Origin: Oricola nitratireducens
GTDB taxonomy: Bacteria > Pseudomonadota > Alphaproteobacteria > Rhizobiales > Rhizobiaceae
NCBI RefSeq assembly: GCF_014904745.1
Contig: NZ_JACZCS010000002.1
Location: 1-64,000 of the forward strand
Direction of reading: 5' to 3'
Length of the DNA stretch: 64,000 nt
Under the pieces are notes generated by a model. It did no database searches, was not told where the DNA came from, and was given only the letters and a program-made list of their open reading frames with translations. This document shows, one piece after another, positions 8,519 through 17,147 of this stretch. The translations under genes were made by a program, and so were the position numbers. The first letter of the stretch is position 1. Each line of letters begins with the position of its first letter.

Positions 8519-9126
8519 ATGCAGGAGCGCTTCCGCATCTGGCCCCGGCGGCTGGCGCTGACGCCGCCTATGGCTCCGCGGCAAACCTTGGGTGACTGGT
8601 CGATGACAATAGTATCGAACCGCACATCCTGGTGTTCGACAAATCCGCCTGGGGCGATGGCAGCTTCGAGCGTGCCGACTTCACCTACGATCCTGAGGAT
8701 GACAGTTACCTCTGCCCGGGCGGCAACCGCCTGCGTCGGTCCAACCGCAACTTTAGCAAGCCGCGGACCGGCATCGATAAGGATGGATCTATCCGGTATC
8801 GCGAGCGTCAACAGGACTGCCAGATCTGCGTGCACCGGCAGCGATGCACGCCCAATATGCCCACTCGCAAGGTCACCCGCTCCATCCACGAAGCCGCTCG
8901 CGATGTGGCCCGCGATATCGCCACCACCGATGCATATCTCGTGTCACGCCGCCAACGGAAGAAGGTCGAAATGCTCTTCGCCCACCTGAAGCGCATCCTG
9001 AAGATGGACCGCTTGCGCCTGCGTGGTCCAAACGGAGCGAAAGACGAGTTCCACCTCGCCGCCGCAACTCAGAACCTCCGTATAATGGCGAAGATCATCC
9101 CGATGCCGAAGCCCGCACTCGCCTGA
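8519..9126 (+). pseudogene. Broken IS1182-type (DDE) transposase, C-terminal part
   Basis: Reads as the C-terminal portion of an IS1182-family transposase: ADAAYGS followed by IEPHILVFDKS, FTYDPEDDSYLCPGG, the CQICVHRQRC cysteine cluster, RRKKVEMLFAHLK and AATQNLRIM. The N-terminal half is absent. Two further lesions are visible. The motif RFRIWPRRLA lies in the frame of position 8519 while ADAAYGS continues in the frame of 8557, implying a lost base near 8556. A TGA at 8593 also replaces the expected Trp codon of LGWLVDD. The element is therefore dead. The bases near 9183-9205 (GACTTCTTCAACAGAATA) resemble a typical downstream end of such elements. Confidence 0.8.
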
Positions 9127-9236
9127 TCTCGGTTGAGATCCCGCTCGTCCGCGATCCGCATTGCATGCCTATCGTCGCGGGCCCCGACTTCTTCAACAGA
9201 ATATAGCTGAAATCAGACATTCAGACGCTCGATCGA

Positions 9237-9266
9237 GATGTCCGCTTCTGACCCGGAGTAGACATC
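9237..9266. repeat. Imperfect inverted repeat (GATGTCCGCTT / AGTAGACATC)
   Basis: Two roughly 10-base arms facing each other with one mismatch around a 9-base loop, just downstream of the transposase remnant. Comparable small palindromes occur scattered through intergenic DNA in many alphaproteobacteria. A role as transcription stop or mobile repeat is possible but unproven. Confidence 0.4.
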
Positions 9267-9550
9267 CGAAAAATTCACTGCATGCTCGTTTCGATCTTAC
9301 AAAATCAAGTGGTAGTCACATCCAACCGCTGAGCGCAAACCTCGATATCGTCGAGGCTGCTTTTCCTTTCGCTGACCAAACCATCGAGCGTGACAGTTGG
9401 TGATCCGTAAATCCCATACTGGCTAGCGAACTTGGCACGATGTCTTGCTGCGGAAGTGCATGGTGTACGGATTCGCGCTGCGGCCGACGCGTGCTCTGCC
9501 TCCTCGCGGCACTTTTCCTCTTGACTGGAAAGACGTGCCGAGATTATGTT
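9267..9550. other. Intergenic stretch with a possible thioredoxin-fold remnant on the minus strand
   Basis: No intact gene. On the minus strand, about 9514-9305, an open stretch contains CTSAARHRAKFASQYGIYGS followed by PTVTLDG. This resembles the Gly-Ser/Val-Pro-Thr loop of thioredoxin-fold proteins, ending DIEVCAQRL. It has no start of its own and the open frame runs back across the operator region. At most it is a fragment of a lost small redox protein, and it could be chance. Confidence 0.2.
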
Positions 9551-9587
9551 TTGGAAACGTTTCCAATTTGATTGGAAACGATTACAA
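9551..9587. promoter_or_regulatory. Tandem LacI-family operators before ABC operon 2
   Basis: TTGGAAACGTTTCCAA at 9551-9566 is a perfect 16-base palindrome with the central CG typical of LacI/GalR-family sites. A second site, TTGGAAACGATTACAA at 9572-9587, keeps one half exactly and differs at two bases in the other. Centres are 21 bases apart, two helical turns, which suits cooperative binding. They end 25 bases before the GTG start at 9612. A third near-copy lies at 13189-13204 and a LacI-type regulator is encoded in the same operon at 16089. Confidence 0.8.
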
Positions 9588-9611
9588 TATTCTCGTTCGG
9601 GGAGGAACGAC

Positions 9612-11129
9612 GTGAGGGCGAGAGTTCTCCAAGCAAACGCTTTGTCGAAGCGGTACGGTGCTACTGTTGCCTTGAGCGATGTGTCGTTGACGATCACCCA
9701 GGGTGAAGTTCACGCAATCCTCGGGGAGAATGGGGCCGGAAAATCCACACTGGTGAAGATCCTGTCAGGTGTCGTGCGTGCGAATTCCGGCGGGATGTCT
9801 CTTGCCGGCGAGCCCTACAATCCCCACTCGATTTCCAAAGCGCGGGCGCAGGGTGTGGCTACGGCTTTTCAGGAACTCAGCCTGATACCGAACTTGACGG
9901 TCGGCGAGAATTTACTGCTCCCAAATGCGTCCGCCAGAACATTCTGGCCGGAATCCAAATCGAGCATCCTTCGTCGGGCCGCTGAAGTGCTTCGCGAATG
10001 GCAGATTACGGATATTGCGCCGGATGCAATCGTCGAGGATCTTTCGCTTGCCGAGCGTCAACGGATCGAAATCACACGGGCGCTGTCACATGCGTCGCGC
10101 CTGCTCATTCTCGACGAGCCGACGGCGGCGCTGCCCGATCCCGGGTGGTTGTTTCAGCAGATTCGCAGGCTTACTGCCCGCGGCGTCGCGGTGATGTATA
10201 TCTCGCATCGGCTGGGTGAAGTTCGCGAGATTTGCGAGCGGGCGACCGTTCTGCGCAACGGCAAGACGATCGACACGGTCGATCTCTCCGGCGTCGATGA
10301 CGACGGCATTTTCGCGATGATGGTCGGTCGGAGTCCGGAAAGCGCATTCGCCGAACCGGTCGTCGCCCGGCCCGATGCCGACATTATCGTCGATGTCCGG
10401 AACCTGAATGTCGGCAAGGTCCGATCGCTTGATCTCAGTTTGAAAGCCGGCGAGATTGTCGGTCTGGCGGCTTTGGAAGGGCAGGGGCAGCAGGATCTCT
10501 TCAGGGCGCTGGGCGGTGCGGTCAAACCGAGTGATGGAAAAATCATGGTTGGCGGTCAGGCGGCAGCCCTCGGTTCTCCCCGGCGCGCCCTCCGAGCAGG
10601 CTCGGGTATCGCTTTCGTGCCCGAAGAGCGCAAGACCGAAGGGATATTCGTCAATCTCACGGCAGCTTCGAACATCGCCCTGCCGAAAATCGGCCGGGCG
10701 AGCCATGCCGGCATCGTTTATGCCGGGCTGGAGAAGAAAGTGTCGGCCGAGGCGGCATCGAAGGTGGCGCTTTCTCCGCGCTACTTGGGATTCAATGTCG
10801 GCAGTCTCTCTGGTGGAAATCAGCAGAAAGTCCTGTTGGCGCGTGCATTGATCACCGGCGCGAAATGCCTCGTCCTTTTCGATCCTGCTCGCGGCGTCGA
10901 TGTTGGTACCAAGCAGTCGATCTACGCGATGATGCGCGACTATGTCGCCGGGGGCCGCACGATCCTTTTCTATTCGTCGGAACTGTCCGAGCTGGTTCAC
11001 CTGAGTTCGCGGTGCCTCGTCATGTATGGCGGCCGGATTGTAGCGGACGTTCCGCGCGCGGAACTCACCGAAGAGCGCCTGCTGGCGGCGGCGCACGGTC
11101 ACAGTCAAGAAATGAAGGTTGCGGTCTGA
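9612..11129 (+). CDS. Sugar-type ABC importer ATP-binding protein (RbsA family), locus 2
   Basis: Cytoplasmic ATPase of importer 2, 505 aa, the same length and plan as the ATPase at the left edge. NBD1 has Walker A GENGAGKST, Q-loop AFQELSL, signature LSLAERQR and Walker B LLILDEPTA. NBD2 has a degenerate P-loop (ALEGQGQQ), signature LSGGNQQK and an altered Walker B, VLFDPARGVDVG, again lacking the DE pair. The start is taken as GTG 9612, preceded by GGGGAGG at about 9599-9605. An ATG at 9546 would put the operators inside the coding region and add 22 residues absent from the locus 1 homologue. It is followed after 3 bases by the permease gene and is probably repressed by the LacI protein of this operon. 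Confidence 0.9.
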   Translation: MRARVLQANALSKRYGATVALSDVSLTITQGEVHAILGENGAGKSTLVKILSGVVRANSGGMSLAGEPYNPHSISKARAQGVATAFQELSLIPNLTVGENLLLPNASARTFWPESKSSILRRAAEVLREWQITDIAPDAIVEDLSLAERQRIEITRALSHASRLLILDEPTAALPDPGWLFQQIRRLTARGVAVMYISHRLGEVREICERATVLRNGKTIDTVDLSGVDDDGIFAMMVGRSPESAFAEPVVARPDADIIVDVRNLNVGKVRSLDLSLKAGEIVGLAALEGQGQQDLFRALGGAVKPSDGKIMVGGQAAALGSPRRALRAGSGIAFVPEERKTEGIFVNLTAASNIALPKIGRASHAGIVYAGLEKKVSAEAASKVALSPRYLGFNVGSLSGGNQQKVLLARALITGAKCLVLFDPARGVDVGTKQSIYAMMRDYVAGGRTILFYSSELSELVHLSSRCLVMYGGRIVADVPRAELTEERLLAAAHGHSQEMKVAV

Positions 11130-11132
11130 TAA

Positions 11133-12131
11133 ATGGCGAGCATTGAGGTCAATACTCCGCGTCAGTCGCGCGGTTTACCGACGGTCAGGCAGATCGTCGA
11201 AAGTGCATTTCCGATTATCGTCATCTATGTCGTGATGGCCACTATCTACAGTGTGGTTCAGCCTTCGGCGCTTTCGCTCTATTCCATCGAGTCGCTGTTC
11301 AACAATTCGCTGCCGCTGATGCTGGCTGCCGCTGGTGCAACCTTCGTCATCTTGCAGGGCGGTTTCGATCTGTCCGTGGCGGGCATCATCTCTCTGGCAA
11401 ATGTCGTCGTTGCCGTGGCCCCCGTGGAAGGGCCATTAGGTGCGGTGGCGAACCTTGCCATGGTCATTGCGATAGGGCTCCTGGTCGGCGCCGTTAATGG
11501 ATATGTGGTGGCGTATCTGCGGATTCAGGCGATCGCCGCGACGCTGGCGACGATGATTATCTGCAAGGGCGTTGCCTTGCTCATTCTTGGCGCTCCCGGC
11601 GGCTACGTATCCGATTTCATGGCGTATGAACTGACCGCGTCGATTTTCGGTGCTGTTCCGATTGCCGTCGTCATCGCTGTCGCCGTCATGGTCTTCTGGT
11701 CCGTCTTTCGAACCACGAATTCGGGGCGTTCCCTGCTTGCCGTTGGTCAGGACGAGAACGCGGCGGCCTTATCCGGCATCGACGTTGCCAGGACGCGGTT
11801 CGCGTCGTTCCTGTGGGCGGGCGCGTTCTATGGCGCCGCCGGCTACATGCTGGCCGCGCAAACCGCGACGGGCAATCCGAACGGGGGCGATCCATTCCTG
11901 CTGTTGACCTTTGCCGCAGTCGCGCTCGGCGGAACCGCATTCGGCGGCGGCAGGGGCGGCGTCACGGCTTCGCTCTTTGGCGCGGCGACGCTGATGCTGA
12001 TGCAAAAGGTGCTGTTCGCGGTTGGCGTGTCGTCCTTCTATACGGGGGTCATCCAGGGCGCGATCATGATCCTTGCGGTGCTCTTCTCCGCATTCGTCCA
12101 AGCCGTAACCAGCCGCAGGAATTCCCTGTAA
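11133..12131 (+). CDS. Sugar ABC permease (RbsC family), locus 2, first subunit
   Basis: Integral membrane subunit of 332 aa with eight to ten hydrophobic segments. The family hallmark LQGGFDLSVAG lies near residue 70 and the C-terminal ALGGTAFGGGRGG near residue 265. The segment LRIQAIAATLATMIICKG matches the conserved cytoplasmic loop region of the family. It resembles the first half of the fused permease of locus 1, for example GAPGGYVSDF against KPGGFVSPSL. ATG 11133 follows the ATPase stop by 3 bases and its own stop overlaps the next ATG (TAATG), so expression is coupled. It probably pairs with the next permease as a heterodimer. Confidence 0.88.
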   Translation: MASIEVNTPRQSRGLPTVRQIVESAFPIIVIYVVMATIYSVVQPSALSLYSIESLFNNSLPLMLAAAGATFVILQGGFDLSVAGIISLANVVVAVAPVEGPLGAVANLAMVIAIGLLVGAVNGYVVAYLRIQAIAATLATMIICKGVALLILGAPGGYVSDFMAYELTASIFGAVPIAVVIAVAVMVFWSVFRTTNSGRSLLAVGQDENAAALSGIDVARTRFASFLWAGAFYGAAGYMLAAQTATGNPNGGDPFLLLTFAAVALGGTAFGGGRGGVTASLFGAATLMLMQKVLFAVGVSSFYTGVIQGAIMILAVLFSAFVQAVTSRRNSL

Positions 12132-13156
12132 TGCAAAACGAAAAAACCATAGCAAGCGCTGTCGCGGAGCAGGAAGACAACCGGGCGACCGCCAAGATCA
12201 GTGGTGAGTTCGTGACAATCGCCGCGATCTTCGGATTGACCTTCGCGATGATCCTCGCGTCCCGCGCAATCAGCCCGTCTTTCGGCAGCTGGTCACAAGT
12301 CGAAACGATCCTTTATCTGAGTTCGTTCCTGGTCTTCTGCGCCTTCGGCCAGGGACTGGTAATCCTTGTCCGCGGACTGGATCTTTCCATCGCCTCGGTG
12401 ATCACGCTCGGCGGAGTGCTCACGGCTTCCCTGATGAACGGATCCAATGAGGGTTTCCTTTATCTCGTTCCAGCCATACTGGGCGCCTGTATCGTCGTCG
12501 GTCTGATCAGTGGTATCGGCGTCGCCTATTTTCGGGTTCCGCCCTTCATCATGACTATGGCTGTCGGGCTGATCGTCTACAGCCTGTGCCTCGGTTTCAC
12601 GCGTGGAACGCCGCGCGGCTACCCCGCGCCGCTCTTGAGCGGTTTCATGCAGGACAAGTTTCTGGGCGTTCCCGCCCCGGTCTATCTGTTGCTGGCCTTC
12701 GTGGTATTCGGCACGATCCTCCAGTCCTATTCGGTGTTCGGGCGCAAGCTGAATGCCGTAGGCAACAATCCGCTTGCGGCGTATATCGCGGGCCTGCCCA
12801 GCGGCGTCCTGATCGTCAGCGCCTATGCTATGTCGGCCCTATGTGCGGGTTTCACCGGGATGATGCTTGCCGGATACGCAAATGGGGCGACGCTGCGGAT
12901 GGGCGATTCCTATCTTCTACCCTCAATCGCGGCCGTCGTGGTGGGCGGTTCCTCGATCCTTGGCGGGCAGGGCAATTTCGTCGGCACGGTGGGCGGCGCC
13001 CTTTTGCTGACCGCGCTCGCGACAATCCTGACCGCGCTCGGGATCGAGCAGGGATGGAAGACCATCATGGAAGGCGGCGTAATTCTGTTCGCATTGATCG
13101 CCTTGCGCGAACAGTCCTTCGCGTTTCTTCGTGAAGTTCTCGGGAAACGAGGTTGA
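12131..13156 (+). CDS. Sugar ABC permease (RbsC family), locus 2, second subunit
   Basis: Second membrane subunit, 341 aa, starting at ATG 12131, whose first base is the last base of the preceding stop. Family signatures are LVRGLDLSIAS and VVGGSSILGGQGNFVG. Motifs such as TRGTPRGYPAPLLSGFM and MRMGDSYLLPS-like sequence parallel the second half of the fused permease of locus 1 (GGTPAGFSSPLL, MGDDYLLPS). The two separate subunits here therefore correspond to the two halves of that fusion. A hydrophilic N-terminal tail of about 28 residues precedes the first membrane segment. The operon continues, after a second operator, into the binding-protein gene. Confidence 0.88.
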   Translation: MQNEKTIASAVAEQEDNRATAKISGEFVTIAAIFGLTFAMILASRAISPSFGSWSQVETILYLSSFLVFCAFGQGLVILVRGLDLSIASVITLGGVLTASLMNGSNEGFLYLVPAILGACIVVGLISGIGVAYFRVPPFIMTMAVGLIVYSLCLGFTRGTPRGYPAPLLSGFMQDKFLGVPAPVYLLLAFVVFGTILQSYSVFGRKLNAVGNNPLAAYIAGLPSGVLIVSAYAMSALCAGFTGMMLAGYANGATLRMGDSYLLPSIAAVVVGGSSILGGQGNFVGTVGGALLLTALATILTALGIEQGWKTIMEGGVILFALIALREQSFAFLREVLGKRG

Positions 13157-13188
13157 AATGCAGTTGGTCCGCGTATTTTCGCTTCAAA

Positions 13189-13204
13189 TTGTAAACGTTT
13201 CCAA
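13189..13204. promoter_or_regulatory. LacI-family operator before the binding-protein gene
   Basis: TTGTAAACGTTTCCAA differs from the perfect palindrome at 9551-9566 at one base. It lies in the 170-base gap between the second permease and the binding-protein gene. This suggests an internal, separately repressed promoter that can raise binding-protein output above that of the membrane subunits. Confidence 0.75.
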
Positions 13205-13326
13205 GATTCGGATTCCCGTGAATGTACGGGAGGAGCGGGAGGTGCATGAACACGTGCACCTTCCAGGCGGCCGCGCGACGCGCCGCATATCGGCCGGAAT
13301 ACCGGTGTCACAAAGGAGGAAGTCAA

Positions 13327-14568
13327 ATGAAACTCACTAAAACGGCCAAGGCTCTGGCCTTGGCAGCTCTTGTCGGAGCGGGAACGCAGCTTGCTTCGAC
13401 AGACGTTGCTTCAGCCAAGACTGCCGATGGCAAGTGGCTGATCTACCTTTCCCTCAGCTACTCGGGCAATTCGTGGCAGAGCGAGGCGGCCAATATCGTC
13501 AAGGCGCTCGCCGCAACGCCTCCCTTCAAGGATACCGTGGAACTCGTGGAGGTCATCTCGGGCACCGATCCGCAAGCGCAGATCTCCGACTACGAAAGCA
13601 TGATCGCCAAAGGCGCCGACGGCATCGTCAGCTTTCCAATCTCGTCGACGGCTCTGAACCGTGTCGTACAGCGCGGATGCAAGGAAGGTGTGCTGTTCTT
13701 CATGTATGACGCGACCGTCACGGAACAGTGTGCATACAATATCAGCTATATCACTTCCGGCTTCGGCGAGAATACCGCACAAGCTCTGGTGAATGCGCTG
13801 GACGGGAAGGGCAAGATTTTCCTTTCGCGCGGCGTACCGGGTAATTCGGTCGATGATCGTCACACGAACGGCGCGATGCACATTTTCAACCAGTATCCGG
13901 GTATCGACGTTGTCGCAGAGTACTACAGCTACTGGGACGACCGCACCACGCAGCAGGAAACGGCAAAAGCACTTGCCGCTCATCCCGACGTTGACGGTAT
14001 CTGGGCCCAGGCCGGCGAATATGGCGCAATCCAGGCGCTGCTTCAGGCTAACCCGAATCGTCTGGTTCCGGTGACCGGCGAGAACTCCAACGGCTTCCGC
14101 CTGGCGCTCGCGAACCCGGACTATCAAGCGATCGGGCTCGACGGCGTTTCGGCGGGCTCGCCGCCGGCCCAGTCCGGATTCGCATTCAAGATCATGATGG
14201 AGATCCTAAATGGCACGCGCGAGCCGCTTCCGGAAGGTCAGCGCAACATCGAGTATCCGCTGCCTTGGGTTCCGGGAGATGCGGTCAAGCTGTGCGAGGG
14301 CGACAAGTTCGAGAATGGATGCAACACCTTTCCAGAAGGAAAGGTGCCGAGCTCATTCGTGACCGAGGTTTTTAACCCGGAGCTTCTTCCGGAGCTTTCT
14401 TTGGCGTCCGCACTTGAAGGCAAACCGACGGAGGGCGCTGAAATCCAGCCTCTGCCGGCAGATGCCGTGAAAGCCGCGCCGAACGAGCCAGGCATCAACT
14501 GCCGTCAGTGCGAGGCTCCGGAGAACCTCTATCATCTGACGAAGGTCGAACCCACGGTTCAGCCCTGA
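13327..14568 (+). CDS. Periplasmic sugar-type substrate-binding protein, locus 2
   Basis: Captures the substrate in the periplasm for importer 2; 413 aa. ATG 13327 follows AAAGGAGG at 13312-13319. It begins with a Sec signal peptide (Lys-rich start, hydrophobic ALALAALVGAG, cleavage plausible after VASA near residue 28). The body is the two-lobed periplasmic-binding fold (peripla_BP_4 type), with DYESMIAKGADGIVSFPIS and ANPNRLVPVTGENSNGFR. It is longer than RbsB (about 300 aa). The C-terminal extension ends with a CRQC motif (Cys 392 and 395) and there are further cysteines at CEGDKFENGC, unusual for this class. Disulfides are likely in the periplasm. A strong hairpin follows the stop. Confidence 0.88.
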   Translation: MKLTKTAKALALAALVGAGTQLASTDVASAKTADGKWLIYLSLSYSGNSWQSEAANIVKALAATPPFKDTVELVEVISGTDPQAQISDYESMIAKGADGIVSFPISSTALNRVVQRGCKEGVLFFMYDATVTEQCAYNISYITSGFGENTAQALVNALDGKGKIFLSRGVPGNSVDDRHTNGAMHIFNQYPGIDVVAEYYSYWDDRTTQQETAKALAAHPDVDGIWAQAGEYGAIQALLQANPNRLVPVTGENSNGFRLALANPDYQAIGLDGVSAGSPPAQSGFAFKIMMEILNGTREPLPEGQRNIEYPLPWVPGDAVKLCEGDKFENGCNTFPEGKVPSSFVTEVFNPELLPELSLASALEGKPTEGAEIQPLPADAVKAAPNEPGINCRQCEAPENLYHLTKVEPTVQP

Positions 14569-14580
14569 CTGAAAATTATG

Positions 14581-14611
14581 CCTGCCGCCGGACCAAGCTT
14601 CCGGCGGCGGG
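14581..14611 (+). terminator. Stable hairpin after the binding-protein gene
   Basis: Arms CCTGCCGCCGGA (14581-14592) and TCCGGCGGCGGG (14600-14611) pair around a 7-base loop with one G-U pair. No T-run follows, so it is more likely an mRNA stabiliser or partial terminator that lets binding-protein message exceed that of the downstream genes. Confidence 0.6.
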
Positions 14612-14716
14612 CAGCGCGCCGGGCAGAAACACACAGCAAAACGTGCGAAGCCGCGAAATGCCAACTTCGGAGCGTGCCGCGTTTAGTCGCGAAGCGATAA
14701 CGAGGAAAGAAAAACG

Positions 14717-16045
14717 ATGACCATACACTATCTCAAGCGGGGAAAGCCCGAGGCGGAACGAAGCGAAGACGATGCCAAAGTTCGCAGCGTAGTGGAAAGC
14801 ACACTGAAGGAAATCGAAGAACGCGGCGACGCGGCTGTTCGCGAACTCAGCGAGAAGTTCGACAAATATTCACCGGTATCATTCCGGCTGAGCTCTTCGG
14901 AAATCGAAGCTGCTCTCCAGAAGGTCTCGACCCGTGATATGGAGGACATCCGCTTCGCCCAAGATCAGATCCGCAGATTCGCGGAGGCGCAGCGCGCATC
15001 GATGACCGACATCGAAATCGAGACAATGCCGGGCGTCATTCTCGGACACCGTAACATTCCGGTGCAATCGGTCGGCTGCTATGTTCCTGGCGGGAAGTTT
15101 CCGATGGTTGCCTCCGCGCATATGTCGGTTCTGACTGCTTCGGTCGCGGGTGTTAAGAGGATCATCGCCTCCGCGCCACCTGTAAATGGCGAACCCCATC
15201 CCGCGATTATTGCGGCCATGCATATGGGCGGTGCGCACGAGGTTTATGTTCTTGGAGGCATCCAGGCGGTAGGTGCCATGGCGCTCGGGACGGAGACCAT
15301 TGATCCGGTTCACATGCTTGTCGGACCCGGCAACGCATTTGTTGCTGAAGCAAAACGGCAACTATTCGGGCGTGTCGGAATCGACCTGTTTGCGGGTCCG
15401 ACCGAAACGATGGTGATAGCCGACAAAACGGTTGATGCCGAGTTGTGTGCGACGGACCTGCTGGGGCAGGCGGAGCACGGCTATAACTCGCCTGCTGTGC
15501 TGGTTACGAATTTCCGCAAGCTGGCCGAAGAGACAATGTCGGAAATCGACCGGCTGCTCCAAATCTTGCCTACGGCTGAAACGGCTTCTGTCTCCTGGCG
15601 GGATTACGGAGAGGTGATCCTATGCGACACCTACGATGAAATGTTGGCGGTTGCAGATGAAATCGCTTCCGAGCATGTCCAGGTCATGACCGACCGTGAC
15701 GACTGGTTCCTGGAGAACATGACATGCTATGGCGCCCTGTTCCTCGGGCCGCGCACCAACGTGGCAAATGGCGACAAGGTGATCGGCACCAATCACACGT
15801 TGCCGACCAAGAAGGCCGGCCGCTATACAGGCGGATTGTGGGTCGGTAAGTTCCTTAAAACCCATTCCTACCAGAGGATATTGACCGACGAGGCGGCGAC
15901 CCTGGTTGGCGAGTATGGCTCGCGTCTTTGTCTCCTCGAGGGATTCGTCGGGCACGCCGAGCAGTGCAATATCCGCGTACGCCGCTATGGCGGGCGCAAT
16001 GTCGGATACGGACAGGCCGCCGAACCGATCGCGCAGGCGGAATAG
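14717..16045 (+). CDS. Histidinol dehydrogenase-family catabolic dehydrogenase
   Basis: Zinc- and NAD-dependent alcohol dehydrogenase of the HisD superfamily, 442 aa. Typical HisD residues are present: [12 protein letters not shown] (zinc-ligand Gln and His), ASEHVQVMT (catalytic Glu-His), [14 protein letters not shown] (Asp ligand) and [11 protein letters not shown] (His ligand). It is surrounded by transport and dehydrogenase genes rather than his genes. It resembles the HisD paralogues used in catabolism, such as sulfopropanediol 3-dehydrogenase. The substrate is therefore probably a polyol or hydroxy acid imported by the ABC system, oxidised twice to the acid; this is inference. The start ATG at 14717 follows GAGGAAAG at 14701-14708. 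It comes 43 bases before the LacI gene. Confidence 0.8.
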   Translation: MTIHYLKRGKPEAERSEDDAKVRSVVESTLKEIEERGDAAVRELSEKFDKYSPVSFRLSSSEIEAALQKVSTRDMEDIRFAQDQIRRFAEAQRASMTDIEIETMPGVILGHRNIPVQSVGCYVPGGKFPMVASAHMSVLTASVAGVKRIIASAPPVNGEPHPAIIAAMHMGGAHEVYVLGGIQAVGAMALGTETIDPVHMLVGPGNAFVAEAKRQLFGRVGIDLFAGPTETMVIADKTVDAELCATDLLGQAEHGYNSPAVLVTNFRKLAEETMSEIDRLLQILPTAETASVSWRDYGEVILCDTYDEMLAVADEIASEHVQVMTDRDDWFLENMTCYGALFLGPRTNVANGDKVIGTNHTLPTKKAGRYTGGLWVGKFLKTHSYQRILTDEAATLVGEYGSRLCLLEGFVGHAEQCNIRVRRYGGRNVGYGQAAEPIAQAE

Positions 16046-16088
16046 ACTTCGCGGCAAATTCGCGAGGTCCAGCACAAGCGAGATCGAG

Positions 16089-17147
16089 ATGCACAAGAAG
16101 ATGGCAGATCCTATTCGGAAAAACGGGCCGATAAAGAGCCGGGTCACGGTCAAGGATATTGCGCAATCGCTTGGCGTCTCGATCGCGACGGTGTCGCGGG
16201 CCTTGAGCAATGATCCGACGATAGCTTCCAAAACACGGGATCGCGTCCTGGAAAAGGCGGCCGAGATGGGATACGCGCCCAACCTGTTCGCACGCAGCCT
16301 GATCACGCAGCGGAGCCGGATCGCGGCGCTTTTCGTCAGCAACATCACAAATCCGTTCTATCCCGAAGTTGTTGTCAAGCTGACGCGGCGCCTTCAGGGG
16401 CTGGGTCTGCACACCATGCTGTTTACTTCTGACGGAACTCATGGTGTGGACGAGGCGCTGCCGCTCTTGCAGCAATACAATCCCGATGTCGCGATCGTGC
16501 TGGCCGCGACGATGTCCTCCGACACAGTGAGGAAATGCGTCGAGGGCCGCACGCCGGTTATCCTCTTCAATCGTTATGTCTCTGGCGCCAACGCCAGCGC
16601 GGTATGCTGCGACAACTATTCCGGCGGATATCTTGTCGCCACCACGCTCGCGGAGGCGGGCCACAAAACGCCGGCCTACATCTCCGGTCTGGACGACGCC
16701 AGTACCAACGTGGACCGTTTGCGCGGATTCCGTGACGGTTGTACGGCCGCAGGTCTTCCGGAACCCGCAGTGATCTCGGGCCGGGATTTCACCTATGAAG
16801 CTGGCTATGAGGGTATGAAGGAGCTGTTTGCCGGAGAGAGAAAACCGGATGCGGTTTTCTGTGCCAACGACATCGTAGCGATCGGCGCAATGGATGCGGC
16901 AAGACGGGAACTCGGCTTTTCGATCCCCGAGGACGTGTCGATCATCGGTTTCGACGATATTGCCATGGCAAGCTGGCCTTCGCACGAACTGACGACCGTT
17001 CGCCAGCCCATGAACGCGATGATCGACCAGGTGATCCTGGAGATCGAGCGACTGCTCTCGAAGGAGGACAGCGAGGCGAAAGAACACTTTCTTCCCGGCC
17101 GACTCATGATCCGCAAGTCGGCAAGACTAAAGGAGAGTTCGGGATGA
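16089..17147 (+). CDS. LacI/GalR-family transcriptional repressor
   Basis: DNA-binding regulator of 352 aa. The N-terminal helix-turn-helix is clear (VTVKDIAQSLGVSIATVSRA, about residues 18-37), followed by the hinge helix region (SLITQRSRIAALFVSN) and a sugar-binding core domain with PDAVFCANDIVAIGA and VSIIGFDDIAMASW. The start is either ATG 16089 or ATG 16101 (MADPIRK); neither has a strong ribosome site and the longer is listed. It overlaps the next gene by ATGA. It most likely binds the TTGGAAACGTTTCCAA-type sites at 9551, 9572 and 13189, repressing operon 2 until an inducer related to the transported compound binds. Confidence 0.88.
   Translation: MHKKMADPIRKNGPIKSRVTVKDIAQSLGVSIATVSRALSNDPTIASKTRDRVLEKAAEMGYAPNLFARSLITQRSRIAALFVSNITNPFYPEVVVKLTRRLQGLGLHTMLFTSDGTHGVDEALPLLQQYNPDVAIVLAATMSSDTVRKCVEGRTPVILFNRYVSGANASAVCCDNYSGGYLVATTLAEAGHKTPAYISGLDDASTNVDRLRGFRDGCTAAGLPEPAVISGRDFTYEAGYEGMKELFAGERKPDAVFCANDIVAIGAMDAARRELGFSIPEDVSIIGFDDIAMASWPSHELTTVRQPMNAMIDQVILEIERLLSKEDSEAKEHFLPGRLMIRKSARLKESSG

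Noticed and set aside
14717-16045. Calling the HisD-like gene histidinol dehydrogenase of histidine synthesis
   Set aside because: No his genes are present and it lies within a LacI-type catabolic operon.
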